A stretch of 64,000 nucleotides of DNA. It comes from Sphingomonas cannabina (GTDB lineage Bacteria > Pseudomonadota > Alphaproteobacteria > Sphingomonadales > Sphingomonadaceae). The position numbers and the translations under genes are program-made. The DNA lies in the NCBI RefSeq assembly GCF_021391395.1, contig NZ_CP090059.1, forward strand, positions 2,651,001 to 2,715,000, written 5' to 3'. Shown one piece after another: positions 40,603 through 49,346 of this stretch. Under the pieces are notes generated by a model that worked only from the letters and a program-made list of their open reading frames with translations, was not told the DNA's origin and ran no database searches. The first letter of the stretch is position 1, and each line of letters starts with the position of its first letter.

Positions 40603-41715
40603 ATGGCAGCCTTGACCCATTCGATCCCGCGATCCCAGGTGATCGATGCGATCGACCGGCTGATCGACAATCTCGTCAACTTGCATGACGAGACCGGCGA
40701 GTTCCTGCTGCGCCTCGACGACGGCCGCGTCATCGACACCAAGGGATGGAACGACTGGGAATGGACCCACGGCGTCGGCCTGTTCGGCCTCTACCGCTAC
40801 TGGGAGCAGACCGGGAGCGACCGAGCGCTCGACGTGATGCTCGACTGGTTCCGTGACCGCTTCGCCGCGGGCACGCCGACCAAGAACATCAACACCATGG
40901 CGCCGTTCCTGACGCTCGCCAATCTCTACGAGCAGACCGGCGACCAGACCTACCTCCCCTATCTCGACACCTGGGCCGAATGGCTGATGGCCCCGAACGG
41001 CCTCCCCAAGACCGAGGAGGGCGGCTTCCAGCACATCGTCTTCAACGACGAGAATCCCGGCGAGCTGTGGGACGACACGCTGATGATGTCGGTGCTGCCG
41101 CTCGCGCGCATCGGCCTGCTGCTGGGGCGGCCGCATTATGTCGAGGAGGCGAAGCGCCAGTTCCTCGTCCACGTCAAATATCTCGCCGACCGCAAGACGG
41201 GCCTGTGGTATCACGGCTGGACCTTCGACGGCCGCCACAATTTCGCCGAGGCGCTGTGGGCGCGCGGCAATTGCTGGGTGACGATCGCCATCCCCGAGAT
41301 CATCGAGATGCTCGACCTGCCGGAGGGCGACGCCTTCCGCACCTTCCTGATCGACGCGCTGACGACGCAGGTGAAGACGCTGGCCGAGCACCAGCACGAG
41401 AGCGGCCTGTGGCACACGCTGATCACCGATCCGACCAGCTATCTCGAGGCCTCCGCCACCGCCGGCTTCGCTTACGGCATCCTGAAGGCGGTGAGAAAGC
41501 GCTACATCTCCGCCGACTATGAGGCGGTGGGGATCAAGGCGATCGAGGGCGTGCTCGCCAACATCGACGAGCACGGCGAGCTCAAGCAGGTGAGCTTCGG
41601 CACCGCGATGGGCGACACGCTCCAGTTCTACAAGGACATCCCGCTCACCTCGATGCCCTATGGCCAGAGCCTGGCGATCTGTGCGCTCGCGGAGTTCCTC
41701 CGCACCTATATCTGA
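40603..41715 (+). CDS. Unsaturated rhamnogalacturonyl hydrolase, GH105
   Basis: The 370-aa (alpha/alpha)6-barrel enzyme hydrates and removes the unsaturated galacturonate left by pectin lyases. Motifs match YteR/YesR-type proteins: WNDWEWTHGVGLFGLYRY, GELWDDTLMMSVLPLAR with the catalytic Asp near residues 157-158, WYHGWTFDGRHNFAEALWAR and RGNCWV. No signal peptide is seen, so it acts in the cytoplasm after uptake. It lies 50 nt after rhaM and 19 nt before the transporter. Confidence 0.93.
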   Translation: MAALTHSIPRSQVIDAIDRLIDNLVNLHDETGEFLLRLDDGRVIDTKGWNDWEWTHGVGLFGLYRYWEQTGSDRALDVMLDWFRDRFAAGTPTKNINTMAPFLTLANLYEQTGDQTYLPYLDTWAEWLMAPNGLPKTEEGGFQHIVFNDENPGELWDDTLMMSVLPLARIGLLLGRPHYVEEAKRQFLVHVKYLADRKTGLWYHGWTFDGRHNFAEALWARGNCWVTIAIPEIIEMLDLPEGDAFRTFLIDALTTQVKTLAEHQHESGLWHTLITDPTSYLEASATAGFAYGILKAVRKRYISADYEAVGIKAIEGVLANIDEHGELKQVSFGTAMGDTLQFYKDIPLTSMPYGQSLAICALAEFLRTYI

Positions 41716-41734
41716 CGGCGGGAGGGAGAGGATC

Positions 41735-43255
41735 ATGGCGCAGCCGCAGGCACAACCATCGGCTGGCGCGGCGCGCCCCGTCCGGTTCATCAACTATCTG
41801 GCCTATGGCTCGAACGACTTCCTCGGCGCGGGCTCGATGGCGGTCATCTCGGGCTGGGTGCTGATCTTCTACACCACCGTCTGCGGCCTCAGCGCCGGCC
41901 AGGCGGCGACGATCTTCGCGGTGGCGCGAATCCTCGACGCGATCACCTCCCCGCTGATCGGCCACATCTCGGACCATTTCGGCGGCACCTGGCTCGGCAG
42001 GAAGTTCGGGCGGCGGCGCTTCTTCATCCTCGCCGCCATCCCGCTGATGCCCGCCTTCGCACTGATGTGGCTGCCGGGGCAGGGCTTCCTCTACTACCTC
42101 GTCACTTACGTCCTGTTCGAGATGGTCTACGCGATGGAGATCATCCCGTACGAGACGCTCGCCGCCGAGATGTCCAACGACTATAAGGTGAAGGCGAAGT
42201 TCGCCGGCGCGCGTATCCTGCTCGGCCAATGTTCGGCGATCCTGGCAGGCTTCCTGCCGCTGTGGATCATCAACTACCTCGGCCGCGAGAGCCCGAATAC
42301 CTTCTTCTACATGGGCCTGATCTTCACCGCACTGTTCATGACCACGGCGACGATGCTCTACCTGTTCAGCTGGGAACGGCAGCGGCCTGCGGCGGCGGCA
42401 TCGCAGTCCGGCGGTTCGGCCTGGGAATCGCTGCGCGGACTCTATCGCAATCTCCTGTCGACGATGCGGATCCGGGCGTTCCGCCTGCATCTCGGCATGT
42501 ATCTCGGCGGCTATATCAGCCAGGACATCTTCAACGCGGCCTTCACCTTCTTCGTGATCTTCGCGCTGGCCGGCTCGACCGCGCTCACCTCCGGCCTGCT
42601 GGGGCCGCTCTACATCGTTCAGCTAGTCGCGGTGATGCTGGCGATCAACGTCGCGCTGCGGGCAGCGCCCAGCCTCGCCTATCGCATCGCCGCGCTCAGC
42701 TTCGGAATCGGCGTGCTGCTGCTGCTCGGCTGCTGGTGGGCCGGGATCACCGCGCACAGCTGGCTGCTGTGGGTGCCGATCGTCTTCGCCGGGCTCGGCC
42801 GCGGTGCGCTCAATTACATCCCGTGGGCGACCTACAACTACATGGCGGATGTCGACGAGATCGTCACCGGCCAGCGCCGCGAGGGCAGCTTCGCCGGTGT
42901 GATGACCTTCGTGCGCAAGGCGACCCAGGCGGCGGCGGTCGCGGGTGTCGGCGTCATCATGGAGCTGGGCGGCTTCCAGTCCAAGGCGGCGGTGCAGACG
43001 CTTGAGGCAGTCCAGACGATCGCCTGGGTGCTGGGGATCGGCACGCTGTCGGTGCTCGTGCTCGGCGTCCTCGTGTCGCTGCGCTTCCGGCTCGACCCGA
43101 AGACCCACGCCGTGCTGATGCACGAGATCGAGCGACTGCGCGCCGGCGCCACCGCCCCGGAAAGCGAGGAAAGCCGGGCAGTCGTCGAAGACCTGTCGGG
43201 CTGGCGCTACGAGCAGCTCTGGGGCCGCAATCCCGTCGCGAGGATCACGCAATGA
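41735..43255 (+). CDS. GPH-family sugar/cation symporter (MFS)
   Basis: The 506-aa membrane protein has about 12 segments. GPH features include the N-terminal INYLAYGSNDFLGAGS, DAITSPLIGHISDHFGG, GRKFGRRRFFILAAIP and IPYETLAAEMSNDYKVKAKF. Relatives take up melibiose, glucuronides and plant cell-wall oligosaccharides with Na+ or H+. Its place between GH105 and an esterase points to unsaturated pectin di- or oligosaccharides. GGGAGGGAGAGG precedes the ATG. The stop overlaps the next start (ATGA). Confidence 0.9.
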   Translation: MAQPQAQPSAGAARPVRFINYLAYGSNDFLGAGSMAVISGWVLIFYTTVCGLSAGQAATIFAVARILDAITSPLIGHISDHFGGTWLGRKFGRRRFFILAAIPLMPAFALMWLPGQGFLYYLVTYVLFEMVYAMEIIPYETLAAEMSNDYKVKAKFAGARILLGQCSAILAGFLPLWIINYLGRESPNTFFYMGLIFTALFMTTATMLYLFSWERQRPAAAASQSGGSAWESLRGLYRNLLSTMRIRAFRLHLGMYLGGYISQDIFNAAFTFFVIFALAGSTALTSGLLGPLYIVQLVAVMLAINVALRAAPSLAYRIAALSFGIGVLLLLGCWWAGITAHSWLLWVPIVFAGLGRGALNYIPWATYNYMADVDEIVTGQRREGSFAGVMTFVRKATQAAAVAGVGVIMELGGFQSKAAVQTLEAVQTIAWVLGIGTLSVLVLGVLVSLRFRLDPKTHAVLMHEIERLRAGATAPESEESRAVVEDLSGWRYEQLWGRNPVARITQ

Positions 43256-44217
43256 GTTCAAACATCGACCGCCGGACACTGCTCGCCGGGGGCGTCATGC
43301 TGGGTGCCGCTTCTGTCGCCGGAGCGCAGTCGACACTCCCACCCGGCTTCGAGCGTTTCGCGATCTGGCCCGGACCGGCACCCGGCGGCGAAAAGATGAC
43401 GGCGGTGGAGGAGGAACGCCCCCGCTCGCCGGACGGCCCGCCGGACGACACCGCCTTCACCCACGTCACCCGTCCGACCCTCACCGTGGTGAGGCCGGCG
43501 AAGTCCAATGGCGCGGCGCTGCTGCTGGTGCCGGGCGGAGGCTACCGGCGCGTCGCGATCGGTCGTGGAGGCCATGCCATCGCCCGGCGCTTCGCCGATG
43601 CGGGCTACACCTGCTTCATACTACTCTACCGCCTGCCCGGCGACGCCTGGGCCGCCGGCCCCGACGCGCCGCTGCAGGACGCGCAGCGCGCGATACGGCT
43701 GATCCGCGCGCGCGCGAAGCGGGACGGATTCGACGGGGAGCGTATCGGGGTGCTCGGTTTCTCGGCCGGCGGCCATCTTGCCGCGCGCCTCGCCGCGCAG
43801 CCGGACCTCGCCACCTATGCCGCGGTCGACGCCGCCGACGCGCTGCCGGCACGGCCGACGATCGCCGGCCTGCTCTACCCGGTCGCCTCGATGGCGGACG
43901 GGATCGCGCATATGGGATCGCGCAACGAATTGCTCGGCCGTCAGCCCAGCGAGCAACGGATCGCCGCCTATTCGACCGATCGGCTGGTGACCGGCGCGAT
44001 GCCGCCGACCTTCCTCGCCCACGCTGTCGACGACACGACCGTGCCGGTCGAGAACAGCCTTGCGCTGTTCTCCGCGCTGCAGGCGCAGAAGGTGCCGCGG
44101 GAGATGCACCTGTTCGAGACGGGCGGACACGGCTTCGCCCTGCAATTGCCGGACGGCACCACCTCGCCCTGGCCCGAGCTGTTCATCGCCTGGTCGCGGC
44201 GGCACGGCATGGGCTGA
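43252..44217 (+). CDS. Exported alpha/beta hydrolase (carbohydrate esterase-like)
   Basis: The 321-aa protein has a twin-arginine-like signal (DRRTLLAGGVMLGAASVAGA) and the alpha/beta hydrolase core: oxyanion region LLVPGGGYRRVAIGRGG, nucleophile Ser171 in GFSAGGH, an Asp in AHAVDDTTVPV and His in ETGGHGF. It resembles the bacterial acetyl-xylan/pectin acetylesterases of the BD-FAE and AXE type. It likely deacetylates pectin side groups in the periplasm, complementing CE12. It is coupled to the transporter. Confidence 0.85.
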   Translation: MSSNIDRRTLLAGGVMLGAASVAGAQSTLPPGFERFAIWPGPAPGGEKMTAVEEERPRSPDGPPDDTAFTHVTRPTLTVVRPAKSNGAALLLVPGGGYRRVAIGRGGHAIARRFADAGYTCFILLYRLPGDAWAAGPDAPLQDAQRAIRLIRARAKRDGFDGERIGVLGFSAGGHLAARLAAQPDLATYAAVDAADALPARPTIAGLLYPVASMADGIAHMGSRNELLGRQPSEQRIAAYSTDRLVTGAMPPTFLAHAVDDTTVPVENSLALFSALQAQKVPREMHLFETGGHGFALQLPDGTTSPWPELFIAWSRRHGMG

Positions 44218-44253
44218 GCGGATCGAGGCGGCGGGCTGGCTATCCTCGGAATA

Positions 44254-44268
44254 ATTCACATATTGAGG
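44254..44268. promoter_or_regulatory. Candidate autoregulatory operator of the IclR gene
   Basis: ATTCACATATTGAGG matches 9 of 15 positions of the site at 34007. It lies 60 nt before the chosen IclR start, so autoregulation is possible. Weak match. Confidence 0.28.
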
Positions 44269-44328
44269 CGCATCGCGATACGCTAAGACCCAATCACAAA
44301 CGCCGCCGGATCCCAGGAGATGAATTCC

Positions 44329-45105
44329 ATGCAAGACGAGACGCTCGAGAAGGGCGCCCCTGCCGCGAAGGGCGCGCAGACCCTGATGCGCGCGCTCGAT
44401 ATCCTCGACGAGATCATCGAGGGCCCGGCCAAGGTCACCGATCTCGCCCAGAAGCTGAGCCTCAGCCGCGCCACCACCTATCGCCTCGCGCAGGCGCTGC
44501 GGTCGCGCGACTATCTGTCGCCGACGCGGGACGGCTATTCGCTCGGGCCGAAGCTGCTCCAGCTCGGCTCGCTGGCGCTCGAGCAGACCGATTTCCTGCG
44601 GATCGCGCGGACCCATATGGAGCAGCTTTCGGAGCAGACCGGCTTCTGCGTGTTCATCGGCAAGCGCGAAGGCGACTGGTCGCGCCATCTCGACCGCGTT
44701 ACCGGCCGCCAGCGACTCCGGGTCTCCACCGCGCCCGGCGACCGGCGCTTCATCACGGAGACCGGCCTCGGCAAGGCGCTGCTGCTCGACGAGGACGCTT
44801 CGTCGCTGACACGGCTTTTCTACGAGGGGAAGCCGCATGCCAGCGAAGCGCAGCTGAAGGCGTTCCTGTCCGCGATGGAAGTGCATCGCGGGCGCCAGCT
44901 GGTGATGCACGAGAGCGAGCTGGACGACGGCGTCCGCTCGGTGGCGTCGCCGGTGCGCAATGCGAAGGGTCAGATCATCATGGCGATCAGCATCGCCAGC
45001 GCCGCGCATTACCTGACCGACGAGGTCACCGCGGAGATCGCCGGGCCGGTGGGGTCGACCGCGATCGACCTCAGCGCCGCCTTCGGATACGCGCGGCCGG
45101 AATAG
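44329..45105 (+). CDS. IclR-family transcriptional regulator (KdgR-like role)
   Basis: The 258-aa protein has the IclR winged helix at residues 17-65 (KVTDLAQKLSLSRATTYRLA, YSLGPKLLQLGSLAL) and the IclR effector domain (FCVFIGKREGD, ITETGLGKALLL, SVASPVRNAKGQIIMAISIA). KdgR, the pectin regulator of enterobacteria, is of this family, so a pectin-derived ligand is likely. The ATG at 44329 is preferred because AGGAG (44315-44319) is 9 nt upstream; an ATG at 44320 touches that site. It closes the pectin locus and probably controls it. Confidence 0.88.
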   Translation: MQDETLEKGAPAAKGAQTLMRALDILDEIIEGPAKVTDLAQKLSLSRATTYRLAQALRSRDYLSPTRDGYSLGPKLLQLGSLALEQTDFLRIARTHMEQLSEQTGFCVFIGKREGDWSRHLDRVTGRQRLRVSTAPGDRRFITETGLGKALLLDEDASSLTRLFYEGKPHASEAQLKAFLSAMEVHRGRQLVMHESELDDGVRSVASPVRNAKGQIIMAISIASAAHYLTDEVTAEIAGPVGSTAIDLSAAFGYARPE

Positions 45106-45111
45106 TCCCGG

Positions 45112-46179
45112 TCAACATTCCAGTTCCTGTCGCCAGCTCTCGGCGAACCGCTCGCGGGTGAAGCGGCCCAGCGATTGCCGCATCGCGTCGGCGCGGCTGG
45201 AGCGTTCGGCGGGTGTCATCGTCGCGAGTCGGATCATGGTTTCCGCGATCCCGGCCTCATCGTCGGCTCGGGCGGTGAGCGCTCCGGGACCGGCGACCTC
45301 CTCCAGCACGCTCGCCGCCGTCACCAGCGGGATCGCGCCATGGCTGATCGCCTCGGCCACCGGCATGCCGAAGCCCTCCAGCCGGCTGACGAGGACGAAG
45401 CCGACGGCATTGGCATAGAGCCAGGTGAGCTCGGCATCGGAGACATAGGGCAGCAGATGCACGCCGGGCGTCCGGGCGGCAGCCTGCTCCACCGCGTCCG
45501 CTCCGGGTTCCCGCGCACCGCAGAGCACGTAGCTGAACCCCTGATCGGCAAGACCCGAGCATGCGAAGGCGCGGATGGTCGCGAGCTGGTTCTTCCGCCG
45601 GCCGAGGCTGCCGACGGTCAGCAGGAAGGGGCCTTGGATGCCCGGGATCGGCTGCTGCCACGGATGGCGGATGCCCTCCCGCATCTGGGGATAGACCACC
45701 GCCATCCCTGGGCCCGGCCCATAAAGGCCGGCAAAGGCGTCGCGCGACGCCGCACTGACGAACACCGTCCGTGCACGCGCGGCGACGATCTTGCGAAAGG
45801 CGTTGCGGTACAGGCGATGAAGCCAGGGTTGGAACAGATCGGGATGGGTGATCGGGCCCATGTCGTGCACCAGCACCATGTCCTGTGGCCCTATCCGGCT
45901 GTGCAGCACCGAATAGGGATCGAGATGGAGCGTAGGATTGCGGCCGCGGCGAGGAGGCAGCGGATTTCCGTCCAGCAGACTCGCCAGACGCATCTCGATC
46001 TTGAGACCGAGTTTGAGGGTCCGGGCACGCACCCCCTTCGGCGTCTCGCCACGCCGGCTCCGCCAGTAATATACGTTCCCGATCATCGCGCGGTGATCGG
46101 AGATGATGTCGCGCCCGATGAAGTATTTACCCGTCCTGTTCTCCAGGGCCGAGGAGAAATCTATGTTCCATAACGGCAA
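45112..46179 (-). CDS. Glycosyltransferase family 4-like protein
   Basis: The 355-aa protein has a GT-B fold. The C-terminal donor domain has LLTVGSLGRRKNQLATIRAF, LLPYVSDAELTWLYANAVGF and RLEGFGMPVAEAISHGAIPL with the Glu-x7-Glu region, as in GT4 retaining transferases. The N domain has VLVHDMGPITHPDLFQPWLH. A TTG at 46179 is used as start because no in-frame ATG precedes the conserved N terminus. The gene lies past the GH5 gene at the far end of the EPS locus. Sugar and acceptor unknown. Confidence 0.85.
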   Translation of the reverse strand: MPLWNIDFSSALENRTGKYFIGRDIISDHRAMIGNVYYWRSRRGETPKGVRARTLKLGLKIEMRLASLLDGNPLPPRRGRNPTLHLDPYSVLHSRIGPQDMVLVHDMGPITHPDLFQPWLHRLYRNAFRKIVAARARTVFVSAASRDAFAGLYGPGPGMAVVYPQMREGIRHPWQQPIPGIQGPFLLTVGSLGRRKNQLATIRAFACSGLADQGFSYVLCGAREPGADAVEQAAARTPGVHLLPYVSDAELTWLYANAVGFVLVSRLEGFGMPVAEAISHGAIPLVTAASVLEEVAGPGALTARADDEAGIAETMIRLATMTPAERSSRADAMRQSLGRFTRERFAESWRQELEC

Positions 46180-46414
46180 TGACGCATTCCCGGGCCTGCT
46201 GCTGGAATGACGGACAGGCTAATCCCGCCGCGCTGCGGGAATCAAAGAACATCTTGATCGAACCCGTTTTTGCGCGGGCTCACCTGATCGGAACACTGAA
46301 GGCTCTTCGGAGCTAATCCCCTTTCAGGGATCGATTCGGCCGTCGGACTTGCTAGCCACCGGTACCGAGAGATCGATTCCTCGCTTCCGTTGTTCCGGCC
46401 CCCGCCGGACGAAC

Positions 46415-46449
46415 GAAGGGCCGCCTCCCCCACCCCCTGGCGGCCCTTC
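46415..46449 (-). terminator. Hairpin downstream of GH5 gene
   Basis: GAAGGGCCGCC (46415-46425) and GGCGGCCCTTC (46439-46449) form a perfect 11-bp stem with a 13-nt loop, 29 nt past the GH5 stop at 46478. There is no long T-run on the minus strand, so strength is uncertain. Confidence 0.6.
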
Positions 46450-46477
46450 ACCCTTCTTTATCGAATGCGGCTGCGCA

Positions 46478-47818
46478 TCATTGCGCCACTTGCTGCAGAA
46501 CCTGCATGACGCCGCGGTCGGCCCCGACGATCTTTCCGGAGCTGTCCGTCTGCGGGAACAGGTTCATCGTGTAGGTATCGTTCAGATAGGGGATGTCCTG
46601 GTGCGCCGTCAGCCTGAGACCGGCGGCATCGGCTGACTGAACGAAATTGCGCACGATCGTCTGCCATTCGGTGCGATCGGGGGCACCGAACTCGCCGATG
46701 TGACCGCGATCCTGGAAGCCATGCGCCTTCAGCCATTCGATGAACGGCGCGAGCCGCTGGACGCCGATGTTGGCGTTGGTCGGCGCGCTCTCGCTGCCGC
46801 CGCCGTAGACGCCGCTCGAGTTCGCATCGAAATACTGGTGCGCCGACCACATGATGCGGTTGGCCGGATCGGACAGCGTGTGGATCGTCGGGTTGTTCTG
46901 CGGCCACATCTGCGCGCTGGCCCAGCCATAACCGTCGATCAGGATCCAGAGCGAGCTGTTGATCTTGCGGATCGCGTTGATCGACTGCTGGCACGCATCG
47001 CGCCAGCCGGCCTCGCCGATCGCCAGGTCGTGCGGTTCGTTCATCAGCTCGATGCCGACGACCGCGGGATGGCTGCCGAACGTCTGCACCAGCTTCGTGC
47101 AATAATCGACGAACGCCGAGATCGGCACCTGGGAGGAACCGAGCTGCGCCTTCGACTTCGCCGACCAGCTGCCGTTGTAGCCGACCCAGCGCGAGCCGTA
47201 GTTATGGCAGAGGTCGAGGAACACCTTGAGCCCGTTCGCCTGGGCGCGATCGAGATAATGGCGGACGAGGTTGACGGTATTGCGCAGCGGGTTGTTCGGG
47301 TCGGCATAGTGATCCAGCAGCTGCTCGCCCAGCTCGCCGAAGGTGCGCGGCTGGAGCCGCTCCCAGGCGCCCTGGAGGCGGATGTGGTCCATCCCCTTCG
47401 ACTTGTAATAGGAGAAATGGCTGTCCGGGGTGACGAAGACCTCGCCGTTCAGGCGGCCGGGCAGCGTGTCGGGCGTGCCTTCCAGGCTGGCGAAATTGAC
47501 ACCGTATCTGAAGTCCTGTCCCGATGGCGCCGGTGTAGGGGTCGGCGTGGGAGTGGGCGCCGGAGTCGGAGCGGGAGTTGGTGTCGGTGTCGGCGAGGGC
47601 GTCGGCGTGATGATCGACCCGCCGGTCTCGGCCGACGAACCCCCGCCTCCGCAGCCGGCGACGATCGCGCCCGCGCCGGCGACCAGCCAGCGGATCGCCC
47701 GGCGCCGGTTCACCGGATCGAGCTCGCGAAGCAGCGGGATATGAGATGAATCGTCATGCACCCCATTATCAAAGCCGCCATCAGCTAATATTTGGTAATC
47801 GGTGTCACTATTCTTCAC
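46478..47818 (-). CDS. GH5 endoglucanase-like lipoprotein
   Basis: The protein of about 446 aa is a retaining GH5 glycanase. The acid/base Glu261 lies in ELMNEPHD and the nucleophile Glu376 in GEFGAPD. Ahead of the domain are a twin-arginine-like NRRRAIRWLVAGAGAI, a lipobox ending in Cys56 (VAGCGGGG) and a Pro-Thr-rich linker at about 72-99. It is thus likely a lipoprotein facing the periplasm or surface. A GTG at 47818 with AAGG upstream is chosen; a TTG nine codons earlier is possible, and either leaves an unusual extra 37-46 residues before the signal. It may trim or release the EPS. Confidence 0.82.
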   Translation of the reverse strand: MKNSDTDYQILADGGFDNGVHDDSSHIPLLRELDPVNRRRAIRWLVAGAGAIVAGCGGGGSSAETGGSIITPTPSPTPTPTPAPTPAPTPTPTPTPAPSGQDFRYGVNFASLEGTPDTLPGRLNGEVFVTPDSHFSYYKSKGMDHIRLQGAWERLQPRTFGELGEQLLDHYADPNNPLRNTVNLVRHYLDRAQANGLKVFLDLCHNYGSRWVGYNGSWSAKSKAQLGSSQVPISAFVDYCTKLVQTFGSHPAVVGIELMNEPHDLAIGEAGWRDACQQSINAIRKINSSLWILIDGYGWASAQMWPQNNPTIHTLSDPANRIMWSAHQYFDANSSGVYGGGSESAPTNANIGVQRLAPFIEWLKAHGFQDRGHIGEFGAPDRTEWQTIVRNFVQSADAAGLRLTAHQDIPYLNDTYTMNLFPQTDSSGKIVGADRGVMQVLQQVAQ

Positions 47819-48262
47819 TGATACTACCTTGGTATTATTGAACAAAATCCAGGAGAGCCACCCCGTCAGCAGGCACGCATTTCGCCGATCGCGAAACCAT
47901 CAGGCTCCACGCATCCTCTCGATTGGCGTTTATTGTTCTGACCCCGCGCGCAGGAGCGCCGGGACTTCAGTTGCAGGGCATCACGCGGAGAAGCGCAGCC
48001 TCACCGCAGACAGCAGTTTTCGAAGGAACAGGAACAAGACGGGGAAGGGAATTATCGAAACGGATGGTTCGAATTAGGTAGGGGACCTCCACTGGAGTAG
48101 CTCGTTGGACGTATTCCCCTATAGCCGATGGAGTCGGCTTAACAACATGTGTAAGTCAACGCCCTGTCGCGTTGAGGCTTCACAACGTCGATTCATAACA
48201 AATGTTATATAATCCAAAAGTATTACTTCACCCGCGGTAGCACCTTGGGCCGGCGGATTCTC
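47819..48262. other. AT-rich intergenic region
   Basis: This 444-nt gap lies between the Alg14-like gene and the GH5 gene, both on the minus strand. It must hold the GH5 promoter. Visible are a hairpin AGCCGA-TGGAG-TCGGCT (48123-48139) and a 14-nt palindrome ATAACA-AA-TGTTAT (48195-48208). A plus-strand ORF of 91 codons is present but has no good start and biased composition, so I do not call it. Confidence 0.55.
48195..48208. repeat. 14-nt palindrome ATAACAAATGTTAT
   Basis: A perfect 6+2+6 dyad 55 nt past the Alg14-like stop and about 380 nt upstream of GH5. It may be an operator; no regulator is in evidence. Confidence 0.4.
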
Positions 48263-48700
48263 TCAGACGATTCTGCCCCAACATTCGAGCCCTTCGGCTT
48301 TGGCGACGTCCGGCCATTGCGGCACGCAGCGATGCGCCAGCCGCTTGGCAATACGGCCGGATGTGGAGAGATGCTCGGAATTGGCGATGCTGTCGATCCA
48401 CAGCGTCCTGGCGCCGATGAGGCGGCCGAGCAGCACGAACGGCAGCATCGGCGCCGATCCGGTCGTCACAATGGCGTGCGGCCGTTCGCTGAGGAGGATG
48501 CGGATCGCGCGCCAGAAGATCGGCACGAATCCTTTGAGGCTGAAGCGAGAGGCGTCCGGCACCCAGTAATAGCGGTGCTCGGGCACGAGCTCAGCATAGC
48601 TGGGGAAGGTCGAGACATAGGCGACCTCGAAGCCGTCGAAGGCCGGCCGCAGGCGCTGCAACTCGATCCAATGGCCGCCGCCGGACGCCCCGACCAGCAT
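48263..48700 (-). CDS. Alg14-like glycosyltransferase subunit (PssD-type)
   Basis: The 145-aa protein has the Alg14/PssD N-terminal motif MLVGASGGGHWIELQRLRP and the later HAIVTTGSAPMLPFVLLGRL. This is the membrane and acceptor half of a two-part GT28-like enzyme; the donor half (Alg13/PssE-like) is at 57756-58244. In Rhizobium the PssD/PssE pair adds glucuronic acid to the EPS unit; the sugar here is inferred at most. ATG 48700 is the only in-frame ATG, although no good ribosome-binding site precedes it. It follows the export lipoprotein by 76 nt. Confidence 0.78.
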   Translation of the reverse strand: MLVGASGGGHWIELQRLRPAFDGFEVAYVSTFPSYAELVPEHRYYWVPDASRFSLKGFVPIFWRAIRILLSERPHAIVTTGSAPMLPFVLLGRLIGARTLWIDSIANSEHLSTSGRIAKRLAHRCVPQWPDVAKAEGLECWGRIV

Positions 48701-48776
48701 TCTCGGCTGGTTCGCTTTGGCCCCACGCGAACGCCCGGCGACGCTGATGCCGCCCTGCGGCGGCTTCCTCCCCGGC

Positions 48777-49346
48777 TCAGAAATAGCGCTCTCCCACGCG
48801 GATCGTGTCGCCCGGATTGATCGGCGTCGAGGCGGTGAGACGTATCGGCATCTCGGTGCTGGCATTGTCGCGGGTGATGTAGATCGTCTTGGCGTTGGCG
48901 CGATAGGTGAAGCCCTCGGCGGTCGCGACCGCCTTGAGCGCGGTCAGCCCGTTCGAGAAGGGATATTGGCCCGGCTTCCGCACCTCGCCGAGAATATAAT
49001 AGGGCCGGTATTTGAGCACCTCGCAGCTGACCTGCGGCTTGCGGACCATGTTGGCGGCGAGCAGCCGGCCGGCGATCTCCTTTTCGAGCTCCGCCGGCGT
49101 CATGCCGCGCACCGAGAATGGCTCGATCAGCGACAGCGAGATGGTGCCGTCGGTCGCAACCTCATATTCGCCGCTGAGATCCTTGAAGCCGAAAGTGGTC
49201 ACGCGCAGCCGATCACCCGGCCCCAGCGTATAGGCGCTCGTCGCCGCGAGCGGCGGCCCGTCGGGCAGATGCGTGTTGCTGCATCCGGCGGCAGCGGCGG
49301 TGGCCGCCGCCAGGCAGATGATGCGAATTCTCGTCCACGTCTTCAT
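48777..49346 (-). CDS. Outer-membrane polysaccharide export lipoprotein (OPX/GelD-like)
   Basis: The 189-aa protein has a lipobox signal (ICLAAATAAAAGCSN, Cys22), the polysaccharide-export domain (TLGPGDRLRVTTFGFKDLSG, YEVATDGTISLSLI) and an SLBB-like domain (YYILGEVRKPGQYPF). It is short relative to Wza (about 380 aa) and fits the small OPX class of sphingan systems. It should form part of the outer-membrane exit. GGGAGG precedes ATG 49346, and the start overlaps the upstream glycosyltransferase stop (ATGA). Confidence 0.9.
   Translation of the reverse strand: MKTWTRIRIICLAAATAAAAGCSNTHLPDGPPLAATSAYTLGPGDRLRVTTFGFKDLSGEYEVATDGTISLSLIEPFSVRGMTPAELEKEIAGRLLAANMVRKPQVSCEVLKYRPYYILGEVRKPGQYPFSNGLTALKAVATAEGFTYRANAKTIYITRDNASTEMPIRLTASTPINPGDTIRVGERYF

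Noticed and set aside
47802..48077. 91-codon plus-strand ORF between the GH5 and Alg14-like genes
   Set aside because: No good ribosome-binding site, no domain, composition unlike the neighbours; treated as intergenic.
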